Assembly (NCBI RefSeq): GCF_900698955.1
Contig: NZ_LR217720.1
Span: 248,001-312,000 of the forward strand
Reading direction: 5' to 3'
Source: Erwinia_E haradaeae_G
GTDB lineage: Bacteria; Pseudomonadota; Gammaproteobacteria; Enterobacterales; Enterobacteriaceae
Length of the DNA stretch: 64,000 bases
Shown: piece after piece, positions 29,572-40,452 of the stretch
Layout: every line of letters starts with the position of its first letter
Numbering within the stretch: position 1 is the stretch's first letter
The notes under the pieces: model-generated
Database searches by the model: none
What the model was told of the DNA's origin: nothing
The model's input: the letters and a program-made list of their open reading frames with translations, nothing else
Position numbers and translations under genes: made by a program

Positions 29572-30870
29572 TTAAGATGCGGAATTACTTAATACTTCCT
29601 CCTTGGGAGAGTTCGTTGTATTTACAGCTCTATAAGTGAGTAATGGTTCCATTTCACCAGCAATGACAGATTTATTAATGATCACTTTTTGCACATTATT
29701 GCTTGAGGGAAGATCATACATTGTGTTTAATAATATGGCTTCTATAATAGATCGTAGCCCTCTCGCACCAGTTTTGCGTTTAATCGCTTGCTGTGCAATA
29801 GCTTGTAGTGCTTCTTCTTTAAACTCTAACTCTACCTCTTCAAGACTAAATAACGCTTGATATTGCTTTGTGAGGGCGTTTTTAGGTTTATGTAATATTT
29901 GAATTAATTCTTCTTCTTTTAGGTCTTTCAGTGTGGCCAGTACTGGCAGGCGCCCAATAAATTCTGGAATGAGACCAAATTTGATTAGATCTTCTGGCTC
30001 TACTTGCGCTAGAATTTCCCCTTCGGTGGGTTTTGTGGACTGATGTGTTAATAACGCGCTAAATCCAATACCAACGCCATTATCTATGCGTTGTGAGATA
30101 ACGTTATCTAGGCCTGCAAACGCTCCTCCACAAATAAAAAGAATTTTTGATGTGTCAATATTTAAGAACTCTTGTTGTGGATGTTTGCGACCTCCTTTCG
30201 GAGGTACGGATGCTATGGTCCCTTCAATGAGCTTAAGTAACGCTTGTTGTACACCTTCGCCAGAGACGTCACGGGTAATAGATGGATTGTCTGATTTGCG
30301 TGATATTTTATCAATTTCGTCAATATATATAATACCACGTTGAGCTTTTTCTACATCGTAATCACATTTTTGTAAAAGTTGTTGGATAATATTTTCGACA
30401 TCTTCGCCGACATAGCCTGCCTCAGTAAGAGTGGTTGCATCTGCTATTGTACAAGGAACATCTAAAAATTTTGCCATCGTCTCAGCTAAAAGCGTTTTAC
30501 CGCTTCCTGTGGGACCAATGAGAAGAATATTACTCTTACCGATTTCAATATTGTCATTTGTATTATTGTTTCGTAAACGTTTATAGTGGTTGTAAACTGC
30601 AACTGATAGCACTTTTTTAGCTTGCCCCTGACCGATCACATAGTCATCAAGGTGATTGCGAATTTGATGAGGTGTCGGTAAAGCGCTATTATTTTTATCT
30701 GTGATGATTTCTTCGTCTTCCTGACGGATAATATCATTACATAAGTTTACACACTCATCACAGATACACACTGACGGGCCAGCAATGAGTTTACGAACTT
30801 TATACTGGCTTTTACCGCAAAAAGAACAGTACAGTATTTGTTCTGAACTGTCTTTGCGCTGATCTGTCAT
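29572..30870 (-). CDS. clpX: ClpX, ATPase subunit of the ClpXP protease
   Basis: 432 residues (E. coli 424). The N-terminal zinc-binding domain has Cys15, Cys18, Cys37 and Cys40 (CSFCGK...CICDEC); the AAA+ domain has Walker A GPTGSGKT, Walker B IIYIDEIDK and sensor/Arg segments; the loop GVGIGFSAL contains the IGF tripeptide that docks on ClpP. It unfolds tagged proteins and feeds them to ClpP. clpX lies 131 bases after clpP on the same strand, the standard order. With lon dead, ClpXP is the only ATP-dependent protease seen in this window. Confidence 0.98.
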   Translation of the reverse strand: MTDQRKDSSEQILYCSFCGKSQYKVRKLIAGPSVCICDECVNLCNDIIRQEDEEIITDKNNSALPTPHQIRNHLDDYVIGQGQAKKVLSVAVYNHYKRLRNNNTNDNIEIGKSNILLIGPTGSGKTLLAETMAKFLDVPCTIADATTLTEAGYVGEDVENIIQQLLQKCDYDVEKAQRGIIYIDEIDKISRKSDNPSITRDVSGEGVQQALLKLIEGTIASVPPKGGRKHPQQEFLNIDTSKILFICGGAFAGLDNVISQRIDNGVGIGFSALLTHQSTKPTEGEILAQVEPEDLIKFGLIPEFIGRLPVLATLKDLKEEELIQILHKPKNALTKQYQALFSLEEVELEFKEEALQAIAQQAIKRKTGARGLRSIIEAILLNTMYDLPSSNNVQKVIINKSVIAGEMEPLLTYRAVNTTNSPKEEVLSNSAS

Positions 30871-31001
30871 GTATTAACCTCGCATTATTGTTCTTTATAT
30901 CCCATTAAGAGGGAATAGGATCCGGTTAATATCTGGATCGTGTTATGTGCAGATATCTTTATAATAGGTATTCATTCGTTCTGATACGATGATAGATGAT
31001 A

Positions 31002-31628
31002 TCAATTGCGTTTAGATAAGATGGAATCTACGAGACCATAGTCGATGGACTCTTGAGCTGAAAGAAATCTATCACGATTTGTGTCATAATCAATAGTATG
31101 AACGGTTTGGCCAGTATGGTGAGCCATCAATTGATTGATCAGATTTTTAGTTCTAAGAATCTCACGCGCATGAATATCAATGTCAGAGGCTTGCCCTTGG
31201 AATCCGCCTAGAGGTTGATGGATCATGACTCGTGCATGTGGTAAACAATAGCGTTTATTTTTTGTACCAGCAGTAAGCAATAAAGCTCCCATAGAACATG
31301 CTTGCCCCATACAAATTGTGTTAATGTCTGGTTTAATAAATTGCATGGTGTCGTAAATAGACATGCCAGCAGTAATGATGCCACCGGGAGAGTTAATGTA
31401 CAGATGAATATCTTTTTCTGGATTTTCCGCTTCTAAGAACAGCATTTGCGCTACAATAAGATTAGCCATGTGATCTTCTACCGACCCAATCAGAAAGATA
31501 ATACGCTCTTTGAGCAGTCGTGAATATATATCATAAGATCTTTCTCCACGAGCGGTATGTTCAATTACCATGGGTACTAATTCCATGTAATGAGATTGAG
31601 CAGGTTTGTCTTTGTTAAGATATAGCAT
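31002..31628 (-). CDS. clpP: ClpP, protease subunit of ClpXP
   Basis: 208 residues from the chosen start (E. coli 207). The serine protease triad is present: Ser112 (GQACSMGALLL), His137 (VMIHQPLGG) and Asp186 (TNRDRFLS). INSPGGIITAGMSIYDTMQF is typical. An upstream ATG at 31640 is part of the strong ribosome binding site GAGGAGAAAA that precedes the ATG at 31628, so the shorter form is the real one. It forms the tetradecameric proteolytic chamber. tig, which normally precedes clpP, is not visible. Confidence 0.98.
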   Translation of the reverse strand: MLYLNKDKPAQSHYMELVPMVIEHTARGERSYDIYSRLLKERIIFLIGSVEDHMANLIVAQMLFLEAENPEKDIHLYINSPGGIITAGMSIYDTMQFIKPDINTICMGQACSMGALLLTAGTKNKRYCLPHARVMIHQPLGGFQGQASDIDIHAREILRTKNLINQLMAHHTGQTVHTIDYDTNRDRFLSAQESIDYGLVDSILSKRN

Positions 31629-32823
31629 TTTTCTCCTCATATACAGCTTGTACTATTACAATGAGATTGTTAGCGATTAGTAGAGTAGGAGTATACTTAA
31701 TATATGTCTATTAACAGAATATCGCTCCATAAACAGACTTGGCATGTGTAGTCTAATGGATGCGTATGGACTGTCACGTCGTCTGTAACATACATCAAAA
31801 AATATAGTATAGTACAATACTATAGCACAGAAGGTTATAGTATAGAAAATATTTTAGCATACACCTAGTTCTTTGAAGTTCTATATGCAGATAGTTTATC
31901 TGCTATAGAAGGATTTCCTATACAGGAACGTGTAATGATCATTGATCGTGAAGTGGTAGGATATATATTCTAATAAAGATGTAGTATATTTTCTTTAGTA
32001 ACTAATTTAAGTGGTGTCATCGCTAAGTTATGCAGAAGAAATTGATTAGACTGCTTTTTATTTCGATGTCAATATTATGTAACGGTACATTATAATCACA
32101 GGACGATCCTTATTGATCATAGTTCATAAAATCAAAAGCAGTATAGATTATTTGAGTTAAATATGTAGTATCATATTAAATAGAAGCGCTGGTTATATAT
32201 GCATTTCTAAAGCTGAGATCTACATTGAGTGAAAAGAAAGGATATACACTTTTATAGTTATTCATAATTAAAGTTATTTTTTTATGAGATATTTTGTATC
32301 TCTTTAGAAGGAACCACTATTACTGTGAGAATTAAGACAGTACGCGTAATATGCTCGATAAGAAATTAGTAAGTATCATCATTTTATTAAAATACATCAT
32401 ATTTATTCAATGAGCCTTGTAGTGACTGATGATACAGAAAAACAAAAGAGATCGTTTAAATGACTTGTGCGATGTTTCGTGTGTATTATTGATCAAATAG
32501 TAGTGCAAGTATCCTGTGCAATGAAATGGCACGTATATAGGTAATAATAGATATAGGTAATAATAGCAGTATTATATAGAAATGATATGCTATGTATAGA
32601 TACAGTATCTATATGATATATCATAACAGTATTATATATATAGCATACTTATGGATGTTTAAATAAATATCCTCATAATGGTATGATCGATAATTATATG
32701 TATTCATATATTTTATTTTATATAAATATATTTTTTATTTCTAATTATTATTAGAGTTATAAGCATGTTTAGTAGTTGTTTGCAATTATCTATCATATTT
32801 CCTTGTTAAGTAAGTAAATATTT
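31629..32823. other. 1.2-kb spacer between clpP and ubiA
   Basis: No tig or ubiC sequence is recognisable. It contains a 16-base tandem duplication (ATATAGGTAATAATAG twice, 32535-32566) and a palindromic stretch TATAGATAC-A-GTATCTATA at 32595-32613. The rest is AT-rich. Confidence 0.6.
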
Positions 32824-33738
32824 GTGTTTACGTTTGTGAAAGCAGTATTTCCAAAGAGGGTTTATTTTATTTTGAAGTCCGTGTTATTAAAAATAAGAAA
32901 TTTCAGGGCTTATTGTCATCTGATGCGCATTAATCAACCTGGTGGTTTATTTTTATTATTATGGCCTACCTTGTGGGCATTATGGTTATCTGCTATGCAG
33001 AGCCCGCCTATTAAAATACTCTTAGTGTTTATATTAGGGGTGGTATTTATGCGTTCAGCGGGCTGCGTAGTAAATGATATAATTGATCGCGCTATTGATG
33101 GATATATTCCACGGACGCAAGACCGCCCGCTTCCTAGTGGTAGGGTATCTATTCCAGAAGCAAAAATATTATCTATTGGGCTATTATTGATGTCCTTTTT
33201 TTTAGTATTAACTTTGAATATGATAACGCTATACTTGTCTCTATGTGGACTAGCTTTAACCTGTATGTATCCATTCATGAAAAGATATACTGATTTACCA
33301 CAGGTGGTGTTAGGGGTATCTTTTAGCTGGGGCATTCCAATGGCTTGGGCAGCAGTAAGTGATAACACTCCTATCAATTGTTGGTTGCTTTTTTTGGCCA
33401 ATCTTTTTTGGGTAGTATCTTACGATACACAATACGCTATGGCTGATCGCTCTCATGATTTAAAAATTGGTGTAAAATCTACAGCAATTTTATTTGATAG
33501 TTATGATAGAATAATTATTGGTATGTTACAGTTAGCAGTATTAATATTACTGATATTAGTAGGTTTTGTGACAGGTTTACACTATGTGTTTTACGGTGCA
33601 ATATTTATTGCATGTATATTATTTATATATCAGCAAGTCTTAATAGCTAAGCGTCAGGAATGTCTCTGTTTGAGAGCATTTCACCATAATAACTGGGTTG
33701 GTTTGATCGTTTTTATTGGTATAGCATTCAGCGTATAA
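32824..33738 (+). CDS. ubiA: 4-hydroxybenzoate octaprenyltransferase UbiA
   Basis: 304 residues from a GTG start (E. coli 290). A polytopic membrane prenyltransferase, it joins the IspB product to 4-hydroxybenzoate. The first Asp-rich motif NDIIDRAIDG and RPLPSGRVS are intact, as are YPFMKRYTDLPQVVLG and the second motif YDTQYAMADRSHD. The first 15-18 residues have no counterpart, so the true start may be an internal TTG or GTG (around 32872-32881); no start has a good ribosome binding site. ubiC and plsB, its usual neighbours, are not adjacent. Confidence 0.95.
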   Translation: MFTFVKAVFPKRVYFILKSVLLKIRNFRAYCHLMRINQPGGLFLLLWPTLWALWLSAMQSPPIKILLVFILGVVFMRSAGCVVNDIIDRAIDGYIPRTQDRPLPSGRVSIPEAKILSIGLLLMSFFLVLTLNMITLYLSLCGLALTCMYPFMKRYTDLPQVVLGVSFSWGIPMAWAAVSDNTPINCWLLFLANLFWVVSYDTQYAMADRSHDLKIGVKSTAILFDSYDRIIIGMLQLAVLILLILVGFVTGLHYVFYGAIFIACILFIYQQVLIAKRQECLCLRAFHHNNWVGLIVFIGIAFSV

Positions 33739-34290
33739 TCATTCTATTTTTGGATAGAATATCTATTGTTGTGTGATGTCATCATTAATGCAATATAGTA
33801 GATTATATAAATAAAGTAGTTTTTAAGTATTTTTTAATGCTTAGTGTATCAGATATTGCCATACTGCGCTGTAATGTCAAGGAAATCTCTCAATATTTTA
33901 TCACTCTCTATGTATAAAGAAGTGAATATCATCCATCTTATTTTCATCTGAGGTGTAGCTTAGTAAGATTTATACGTATGAAGACTTAGAGGATATATAT
34001 CACGTTGGGTAGAAAAATTTATATAGCTCAAGGCAGATCTACACTATAGATGTAATAGTATTTATGCGTATTCCTTAAAAGTATTGCTGACATATAATGT
34101 AGTTGGCTATTTCTATATGCTACATGATATATTTATTGAGACTGTTTGTTGGGTTAGTAACTTATATGAATAATAGTATGTAAGACTAATTACACTGTAA
34201 TAGAATGATGATTCTGTGTGATAGAGATTATTTTCATAGTTTTTCGTGCTCTAGACTAGATTGGTAGTTTAGGTGAGGTATAATGTAAGA
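33739..34290. other. 0.55-kb spacer between ubiA and wabH
   Basis: Convergent spacer without a recognisable gene, RNA or clear terminator. Confidence 0.7.
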
Positions 34291-35391
34291 TTACATAGCG
34301 AGATTTAAATATTGTTGACCAATTACTGTGGCGTCATAGATCATTAGTTTTTTTTTATCCACCGGAGCGGGTGGAGCGAAATATACTTCTTGCATTTTTT
34401 CTGCTAGCGCATGACTATTTAACGCTGTTAGCATGTGATCCATACCAACTTTTTCTAGAATTTCTGTAGGCCCACCTGGACAGCGCGTACTCACAACCGG
34501 TGTTTCACAAAGTAATGCTTCAATAAGTACATTACCAAATCCTTCGCTGTCTGAGCTAAGTATTAACATTTTTGCATTTTTAATTAAAGGATAGGGATTT
34601 TGATGGAAACCAGTAAAAACAACTCGTTCTACAAGATTTAATTTGTCTACTAGTCTTTTTATTTCATTAATGTATTGTATCTGTCCAGAACCTACCAGTA
34701 CTAGGGGGGCGGGAATGTTTGATTCTGCATACGCAAATAATAGGCGATCGTGACGTTTATGCGGATGAAAACGACCTACATGTATTAGGTATGGCGAACT
34801 TGGTATCTTATATTCTTCATTAGCTTTAGTGAGAATATTGTTAATGTGAAATGGGTTATTAATGATGGATAATCGACGGGGTGTAACAGAAAGATTGAAT
34901 ATTAAATCTTCTGCTACTGATTGGGAAACAGATATAATATTTTTATTAGAATAGAGCTGGGTAATTTGTTGTTTTTTGATCCAGCGATCTAGTCCATGGC
35001 GATGTCCTAAGAAAGCAGTAGACAACATGCCATGAACACAAAACCATATATTATCAGAGCAAATGTGAGAGGAAGAGACAATGCGGTCAGTATTATATAA
35101 ATGAGAAAAAATAAGGTCGTATTTTCCATCTTTTTTTTCATTGAGTGAAATGAATTGATTCAGTGCATACGCAAATCGCGAGCGCGTCGTAAAATTTTTC
35201 CACGAGAATGGGTAGGTGCTTGGTTTCAGTTCTTGATATTGTACTTCTTTTGGTAAAGTGTAATGACAGATATTACGTAGTGATAACAGACTGATCCAAT
35301 GCCCTCTTTGACGCATTTCCTTACACAATGTCAAGACGACCTTTTCAGCTCCTCCGCCAGGGAGGCCATCAATAATCATTAAGATACGCAT
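34291..35391 (-). CDS. wabH: LPS core glycosyltransferase, GT4 family, probable WabH
   Basis: 366 residues. MRILMIIDGLPGGGAEKVVL at the start and the C-terminal SSDSEGFGNVLIEALLCETPV (E-x7-E nucleotide-sugar motif) mark a GT-B fold GT4 enzyme. LIHVGRFHPHKRHDRLL is the interdomain segment. The LPGGGAEKVVLTL start and the place directly after wabG point to WabH, which in Klebsiella/Serratia adds N-acetylglucosamine to the core galacturonate. Substrate assignment is inference from context. The ATG lies 3 bases after the wabG stop, so the pair is one transcription unit. Confidence 0.72.
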   Translation of the reverse strand: MRILMIIDGLPGGGAEKVVLTLCKEMRQRGHWISLLSLRNICHYTLPKEVQYQELKPSTYPFSWKNFTTRSRFAYALNQFISLNEKKDGKYDLIFSHLYNTDRIVSSSHICSDNIWFCVHGMLSTAFLGHRHGLDRWIKKQQITQLYSNKNIISVSQSVAEDLIFNLSVTPRRLSIINNPFHINNILTKANEEYKIPSSPYLIHVGRFHPHKRHDRLLFAYAESNIPAPLVLVGSGQIQYINEIKRLVDKLNLVERVVFTGFHQNPYPLIKNAKMLILSSDSEGFGNVLIEALLCETPVVSTRCPGGPTEILEKVGMDHMLTALNSHALAEKMQEVYFAPPAPVDKKKLMIYDATVIGQQYLNLAM

Positions 35392-35394
35392 AGG

Positions 35395-36522
35395 TTAATC
35401 CAGAATTTTTTTATAAAGGGAGAATAGTTGTTGAGATAAGTGTTTAGAAGACAGGGGCATAACTTTTGCACGAGAGTAGATACTGCTTTGGCTATTACCA
35501 GTGGTGGTTAATGCAATTATAGCATCTGTTAAAGCGCTAATATCTAGTGCATCGCAAATATATCCATTTATACCAGGTGAAATAAATTCACTACCGCCAC
35601 AAGTAGTGGAAGAAATAACCGGTAAGCCACAAGCTAGTGCTTCAAAAATTGCATTAGGGCATGGATCGTACAATGTAGGTAGTAGTAATCCATCTGACGC
35701 CTGATACCATGGGCGTACTTTTACCTGTATGCCAGCAAAAATGACGCGGTTAGCACAGCAAAGTTTTTTAGCTATGGCTCTATATTTTTTTTCTGCTTTA
35801 TCCCGACCAATAACTAGTAGATAAGAATGAGTATTTGCTATGGCATGAATGGCTGCCGCCAGTCCTTTGCGTTCAAAACCGGAGCCAACATAAATCAAAA
35901 TATGTACCCCTAATGGCAAAGAAAGATTTTTTCTGATTTGTACACGTTGATAATTATTTACTGGAAAAAAATTTTGAGTGTTAATGGCGTTATAGATAAC
36001 ATGAATCTTATTTTCACTGATCCCAAATTCTTCGATAATTTCTTTTTTTACCATTTGTGAATTACATATGATCGCTTTGAGTATCGGAGATTGATATAGT
36101 GCGCGTTCCGCTGCTATCACATGACGATGATAACGGCTAGTGAATAATAATTTTTGTCGCCATATTGGTAGAATACGACAGCGTTGTTTTAACCATTTTG
36201 TATGGACACCGTCTCCTGCACGATATATATCACATCCGGCAATACGCTCATGACTTTGGACTATCTGAAAACCTTCACGATGCCAGAGCGCTCGTGCAAT
36301 TTTTGCAAAGTCTCTTTCACGACTAACACGTCCCCATTGGATTGGATTACATAGATGTATCTTCCAGTGTGCTTCTGTTTTATGCTCCCATTCACGGGTA
36401 ATAATGTTAAGATTGATCATCTTTAAAAGTGAAAGTGCCTCTAACACAGAAGTAATAAACTTTTCTGCACCGCCATCAAGACGATATCTCTGTCGTACTA
36501 TTGCAAATCGAAGTATTTTCAT
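35395..36522 (-). CDS. wabG: LPS core galacturonosyltransferase, GT4 family, probable WabG
   Basis: 375 residues from the chosen start. The N terminus MKILRFAIVRQRYRLDGGAE and the segments RISRER-like RVSRERDFA, AGDGVHTKWLKQR, CNSQMVKKEI, YVGSGFERKGL and PCPNAIFEALACGLPV follow Klebsiella WabG closely. WabG adds galacturonic acid to heptose II, using UDP-GalA that uge (50254-51279) would make. An ATG 15 bases upstream gives MGSLI in addition; GGGAAG then serves as binding site for the inner ATG. The gene begins the wabG-wabH unit, which is split from waaA-waaE by 28 kb, unlike in free-living relatives. Confidence 0.8.
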   Translation of the reverse strand: MKILRFAIVRQRYRLDGGAEKFITSVLEALSLLKMINLNIITREWEHKTEAHWKIHLCNPIQWGRVSRERDFAKIARALWHREGFQIVQSHERIAGCDIYRAGDGVHTKWLKQRCRILPIWRQKLLFTSRYHRHVIAAERALYQSPILKAIICNSQMVKKEIIEEFGISENKIHVIYNAINTQNFFPVNNYQRVQIRKNLSLPLGVHILIYVGSGFERKGLAAAIHAIANTHSYLLVIGRDKAEKKYRAIAKKLCCANRVIFAGIQVKVRPWYQASDGLLLPTLYDPCPNAIFEALACGLPVISSTTCGGSEFISPGINGYICDALDISALTDAIIALTTTGNSQSSIYSRAKVMPLSSKHLSQQLFSLYKKILD

Positions 36523-38316
36523 AATCAAACTTCCCATCTATAAGTCATAAAATATACTAGGATAGTATAAAATAATTTTTATATAATGTGATTTTGTCAA
36601 TTTAGTAATAGTGTACTAATAGTCATAAACTTACTATTTTTACCTTTATAATGTTTGTGAAAATACGTGGTGAGATGCAACAGAAGTATACATTTTATTT
36701 TAATACTCATGTAATACACCGATTTGCAATACAATGTGTATGGATACATACATGTATGTGGTCAGTATCTTAGTGATTTCAATATACTATATTATGTTAA
36801 GAAAATAGACTATTACTCTACGAGCATTTAGTGCATGAACACATTATATATCATGAGATTGCATCCTTCACTTTTAAGCGAGTGAATAGAGATATGGAAT
36901 AGAATTATAATAAATATACATAGAGGGCTATAATAAAGAATGATAGTTCTATTTTAGGGTTTTATAAATTATACGTATGATATATAGATTGGAATGTGTA
37001 TCTTAAATATTTTTAGTTTTTGGGACTATGATAGAAGAAGTTAACATAAATCGCATGGAATATTCATTCATGCTATAATAAGTAAGTAGATGATAGAGAA
37101 ACATTCCAGAATTTTCTTAATTTGTTTTATAGTGGTTTTATTAATGATATATGAAAAATATTTTTACGCAAAATAATCTTATTTAGTGTGTATTTTATTA
37201 TAGGCGATATAGTTGCACTGTGAGATGTAAATATTAAAATGCTATAATTCAAGTTTGGTTATTTTAGTTGATGCATTTTAATATTATTTGTTTTGTTTAT
37301 TATTTATTTTTATCATAAAATTCATTGTTTAATGGAATTCAGTTATAATAATAAATATTTTTATAATGATAATATAAATATATTATTTACAATAAATACT
37401 ATTTTGTAAAGTCTATATTATAATGATTGCACCTTATGTTATAATATTGATTATATTTATAATATATATACGCATAGCGTATAAGTTATAAAAGAGGATT
37501 TATCCTTTAAATCTATATGTAAAAATTTTTTTATATACATTTTACCTATCAATGTGATGTATTGAGTATGATAGTAATACACTTATGTTTCATCATCCTG
37601 TGTATTAGGCGTTGTGCTTGCAGTACAGGTATGAGTTTATAAATTTCATATAGCAGTATATGAAATTAGATATGCATATTAATTAATTATTTTTCATAAT
37701 ATAGTAATAAAAATATCTTATTAAGATTAATTTACATTCTATATTGCATGTGTTCAAGGTACGTCATCATATTATAAATATCATATATTTTTATAGAATA
37801 TAAGTTCTATTATTGATATTTTATAGCGAGACATGATAAGAAATATGCATCTTGCATTATTATTAAAATCATATGAAAAGGAAGGATGAATAAAATATAT
37901 GTAAATTATTAATTATTAATTATTAATTATTAATTATGTATTAATAGTCTTGTACCAAATAAGAGTGTGTAGTACATTACAAGAAAATAAAGGTATGATC
38001 GATAGTATCGCCATATATGTTTGCAATTATGATTACATTTTCCGGAAGAAAACAAATGTCACTGATATGAAAGTTCATGTATTTGAGTCAGCATATCACG
38101 GTAATGATATATGACATCATATGTATGATATGATTTTATAAACTAATTTTTAAATATAAAATTATGTTATAAGCATCCTAAGATTAATGATGATTTAGTA
38201 GTATTGAAAATAATATATATATACATTATAATTCATTGAAAATGCTTACATAGCTACTATGATAATGATAAAATATAATGGGTTGTAAAGTATTTCCCGT
38301 ACCCCTATCGCAAGAA
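36523..38316. other. 1.8-kb AT-rich spacer
   Basis: No gene is recognisable. It holds a tandem repeat at 37904-37937. A promoter-like pair TTGAAA (38236-38241) and TATGAT (38258-38263), 16 bases apart, lies just upstream of the decayed gene that follows. Confidence 0.65.
37904..37937. repeat. 7-bp tandem repeat (AATTATT, 4.9 copies)
   Basis: Four perfect AATTATT units followed by AATTAT. Low-complexity DNA prone to copy-number change; no function is evident. Confidence 0.95.
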
Positions 38317-38619
38317 ATGTTCGAATTCTCCTTTATTGGTAGCGCAGAAAATATTAGGATGTCATATCAACTACAGAGCCACATCTACCATGATATGGCA
38401 TTTTTCCATAGTAGCATATGACATATGTGTGTACGAACAACGAAAAAGTGTAATAAAATCATCATTTTTAATGTTTTGCCAACAGCAGCGGAGGTAGGAC
38501 ATTATCCTATACAACCCAGCGGATTACTCAAGAATTTGTTGGCAATAATGAACAATCAGTCATATAGTGATATTATCAATATAATAATATCCGAGCGCAT
38601 CATATCTAATTGTATGTAG
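38317..38619 (+). pseudogene. Decayed gene upstream of pgm, best candidate seqA
   Basis: A GC-richer stretch with coding-like short frames: 34 codons from 38317 (containing SYQLQSHIYHDMA) and a 64-codon frame 38425-38619 (containing GLLKNLLAIMNNQSY and SDIINII). In enterobacteria seqA lies directly upstream of pgm on the same strand; SeqA has SYIASHTKH near its start, LLKNGNQT later and YWVITN after it, in this order. Some residues instead recall flavodoxin (ENI, GHYP for GHWP). I favour seqA on position, but identity is uncertain. A stem ATGTCATATCA/TGATATGGCAT (38359-38401) followed by T5 lies inside it. Confidence 0.4.
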
Positions 38620-38805
38620 AGATTTAGTATGTATTTTGTATACATGTTAATGCCGTCTGTCAATATAGAGTTTTACATCAGCATGTAATTTTTATGAATA
38701 AATAATATTTGATGGGCAGTTAGTTATAAAGTGAGCTCTGCAGAGATTCGATAAATGTATACATCCCACCTCCCCTGTAATATTTAGCATGAGGAAGCAG
38801 AACCT

Positions 38806-40452
38806 ATGGGATCTTGCTCCTGGGCTGGGCAACGGGCCCGGCAGAGTGATTTAGTGAATGTAGCGCAATTAACTTCTCAATATTATGTTCTTCGGCCGAA
38901 GACTGGCTATGCTGAGCACGCGGTGAAGTTTGGCACTTCTGGGCATCGTGGAAGTGCTATGCGTTACAGCTTTAATGAAACACATATTTTAGCGATTACA
39001 CAAGCTATTGCTGAAGAGCGCATTAAAAATGGGGTGACAGGTCCTTCTTATGTAGGAAAAGATACACATGCACTGTCGGAACCAGCAATGATCTCGGTAT
39101 TAGAGGTATTGTCTGCCAATGGTGTAGATATTATCTTACAAAAAGATAATGGGTACACGCCAACACCTGCTATCTCTCATGCAATTATCGAACACAATAA
39201 ATGTGGGGGCTTACAAGCTGACGGCATTGTGATTACGGCATCCCATAATCCGCCAGAAGATGGTGGTATTAAATATAACTTATCAAATGGTGGACCAGCA
39301 CACACTAGTTGTACTCAACGCTTATCGGCGCGTGCTAATGCGCTCATTCAGAATGGTTTAAAAGAAGTCAAACGAATGACGTTAGAGGAAGCATGGGGTA
39401 GTGGTCATATTAGAGAAGAGGATGTTCTCCAACCTTATATTGAAGGTTTATTATATATAGTAGACATACCAGCCATACAGAAGGCTAATTTAAAAATTGG
39501 TGTGGATCCACTAGGTGGTGCTGGTATTGCATGTTGGCAGCGTATTGCGGATTTTTATCATCTTGATCTTACTATTGTGAATGATGTGATTGATCAAACT
39601 TTTCGTTTCATGCACCTGGATTATGATGGTATAATCCGCATGGATTGTTCATCACACTCGGCAATGACTGGGTTAGTAGCGCTACGTGATAAATTTGATT
39701 TATCATTTGCTAATGATCCAGACAATGATCGTCATGGTATTATTACTCCTTCTGGTCTTATGCATCCTAATCATTATTTGGCAGTGGCTATTCATTATCT
39801 ATTTCAGAATAGACCGAAGTGGCACAAAGAGGTCGCGGTCGGTAAGACACTAGTTTCTAGTTTGATAATAGATCGCGTGGTGCAAGATCTTGGTCGTAAA
39901 TTGGTAGAAGTACCAGTGGGTTTTAAATGGTTTGTAGACGGTTTATTTGAGGGTAGTTTAGGTTTTGGCGGTGAAGAAAGTGCCGGTGCTTCATTTTTGC
40001 GATTTGACGGTACACCATGGTCCACTGATAAAGATGGTATTATTATGTGCCTATTAGCCGCAGAAATTACCGCAGTGACTGGTAAAAATCCGCAACAGTA
40101 CTATAATATGCTCGCTAAACGCTTTGGTGAATCAAGTTATATTCGCTTACAAAGTCCAGTGACATCTATGCAAAAAATAGCATTAATGCATTTATCACCT
40201 AATATAGTGGGTGCTCATATGTTAGCAGGTGAAGTTATTCGCGCTTGTTTAACAGAGGCGCCAGGGAATGGAGCATCTATTGGTGGATTAAAAGTAATCA
40301 CAAATAATGGATGGTTTGCTTTACGCCTGTCTGGTACAGAAGATTCCTATAAACTTTATTGTGAGAGCCTTGTGGGGATTAAACATCGTAATCAAATAGA
40401 ACAGGAAGCGTTGCAGCTTATTGATTTGATCTTTAAAAAATTACATCGATAG
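38806..40452 (+). CDS. pgm: Phosphoglucomutase
   Basis: 548 residues (E. coli 546), collinear throughout. It interconverts glucose 6-phosphate and glucose 1-phosphate. The active serine is Ser146 in TASHNPPEDGG; the metal loop is DPDNDRHG; the sugar loop is GGEESAGASF; the phosphate-binding RLSGTED lies near the end. GAGGAAG precedes the ATG. It gives glucose 1-phosphate to GalU for UDP-glucose, and hence to the LPS core pathway seen elsewhere in the window. The N terminus MGSCSWAGQRARQSD diverges only over the first six residues. Confidence 0.98.
   Translation: MGSCSWAGQRARQSDLVNVAQLTSQYYVLRPKTGYAEHAVKFGTSGHRGSAMRYSFNETHILAITQAIAEERIKNGVTGPSYVGKDTHALSEPAMISVLEVLSANGVDIILQKDNGYTPTPAISHAIIEHNKCGGLQADGIVITASHNPPEDGGIKYNLSNGGPAHTSCTQRLSARANALIQNGLKEVKRMTLEEAWGSGHIREEDVLQPYIEGLLYIVDIPAIQKANLKIGVDPLGGAGIACWQRIADFYHLDLTIVNDVIDQTFRFMHLDYDGIIRMDCSSHSAMTGLVALRDKFDLSFANDPDNDRHGIITPSGLMHPNHYLAVAIHYLFQNRPKWHKEVAVGKTLVSSLIIDRVVQDLGRKLVEVPVGFKWFVDGLFEGSLGFGGEESAGASFLRFDGTPWSTDKDGIIMCLLAAEITAVTGKNPQQYYNMLAKRFGESSYIRLQSPVTSMQKIALMHLSPNIVGAHMLAGEVIRACLTEAPGNGASIGGLKVITNNGWFALRLSGTEDSYKLYCESLVGIKHRNQIEQEALQLIDLIFKKLHR

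Noticed and set aside
32934..33401. 155-codon reverse frame inside ubiA
   Set aside because: Antisense shadow; ubiA on the plus strand is complete and conserved.
38270..38405. Candidate small RNA with promoter and terminator upstream of pgm
   Set aside because: The same interval shows coding-like residues in the position of seqA, so a decayed gene is the simpler reading; recorded as an alternative in the finding.
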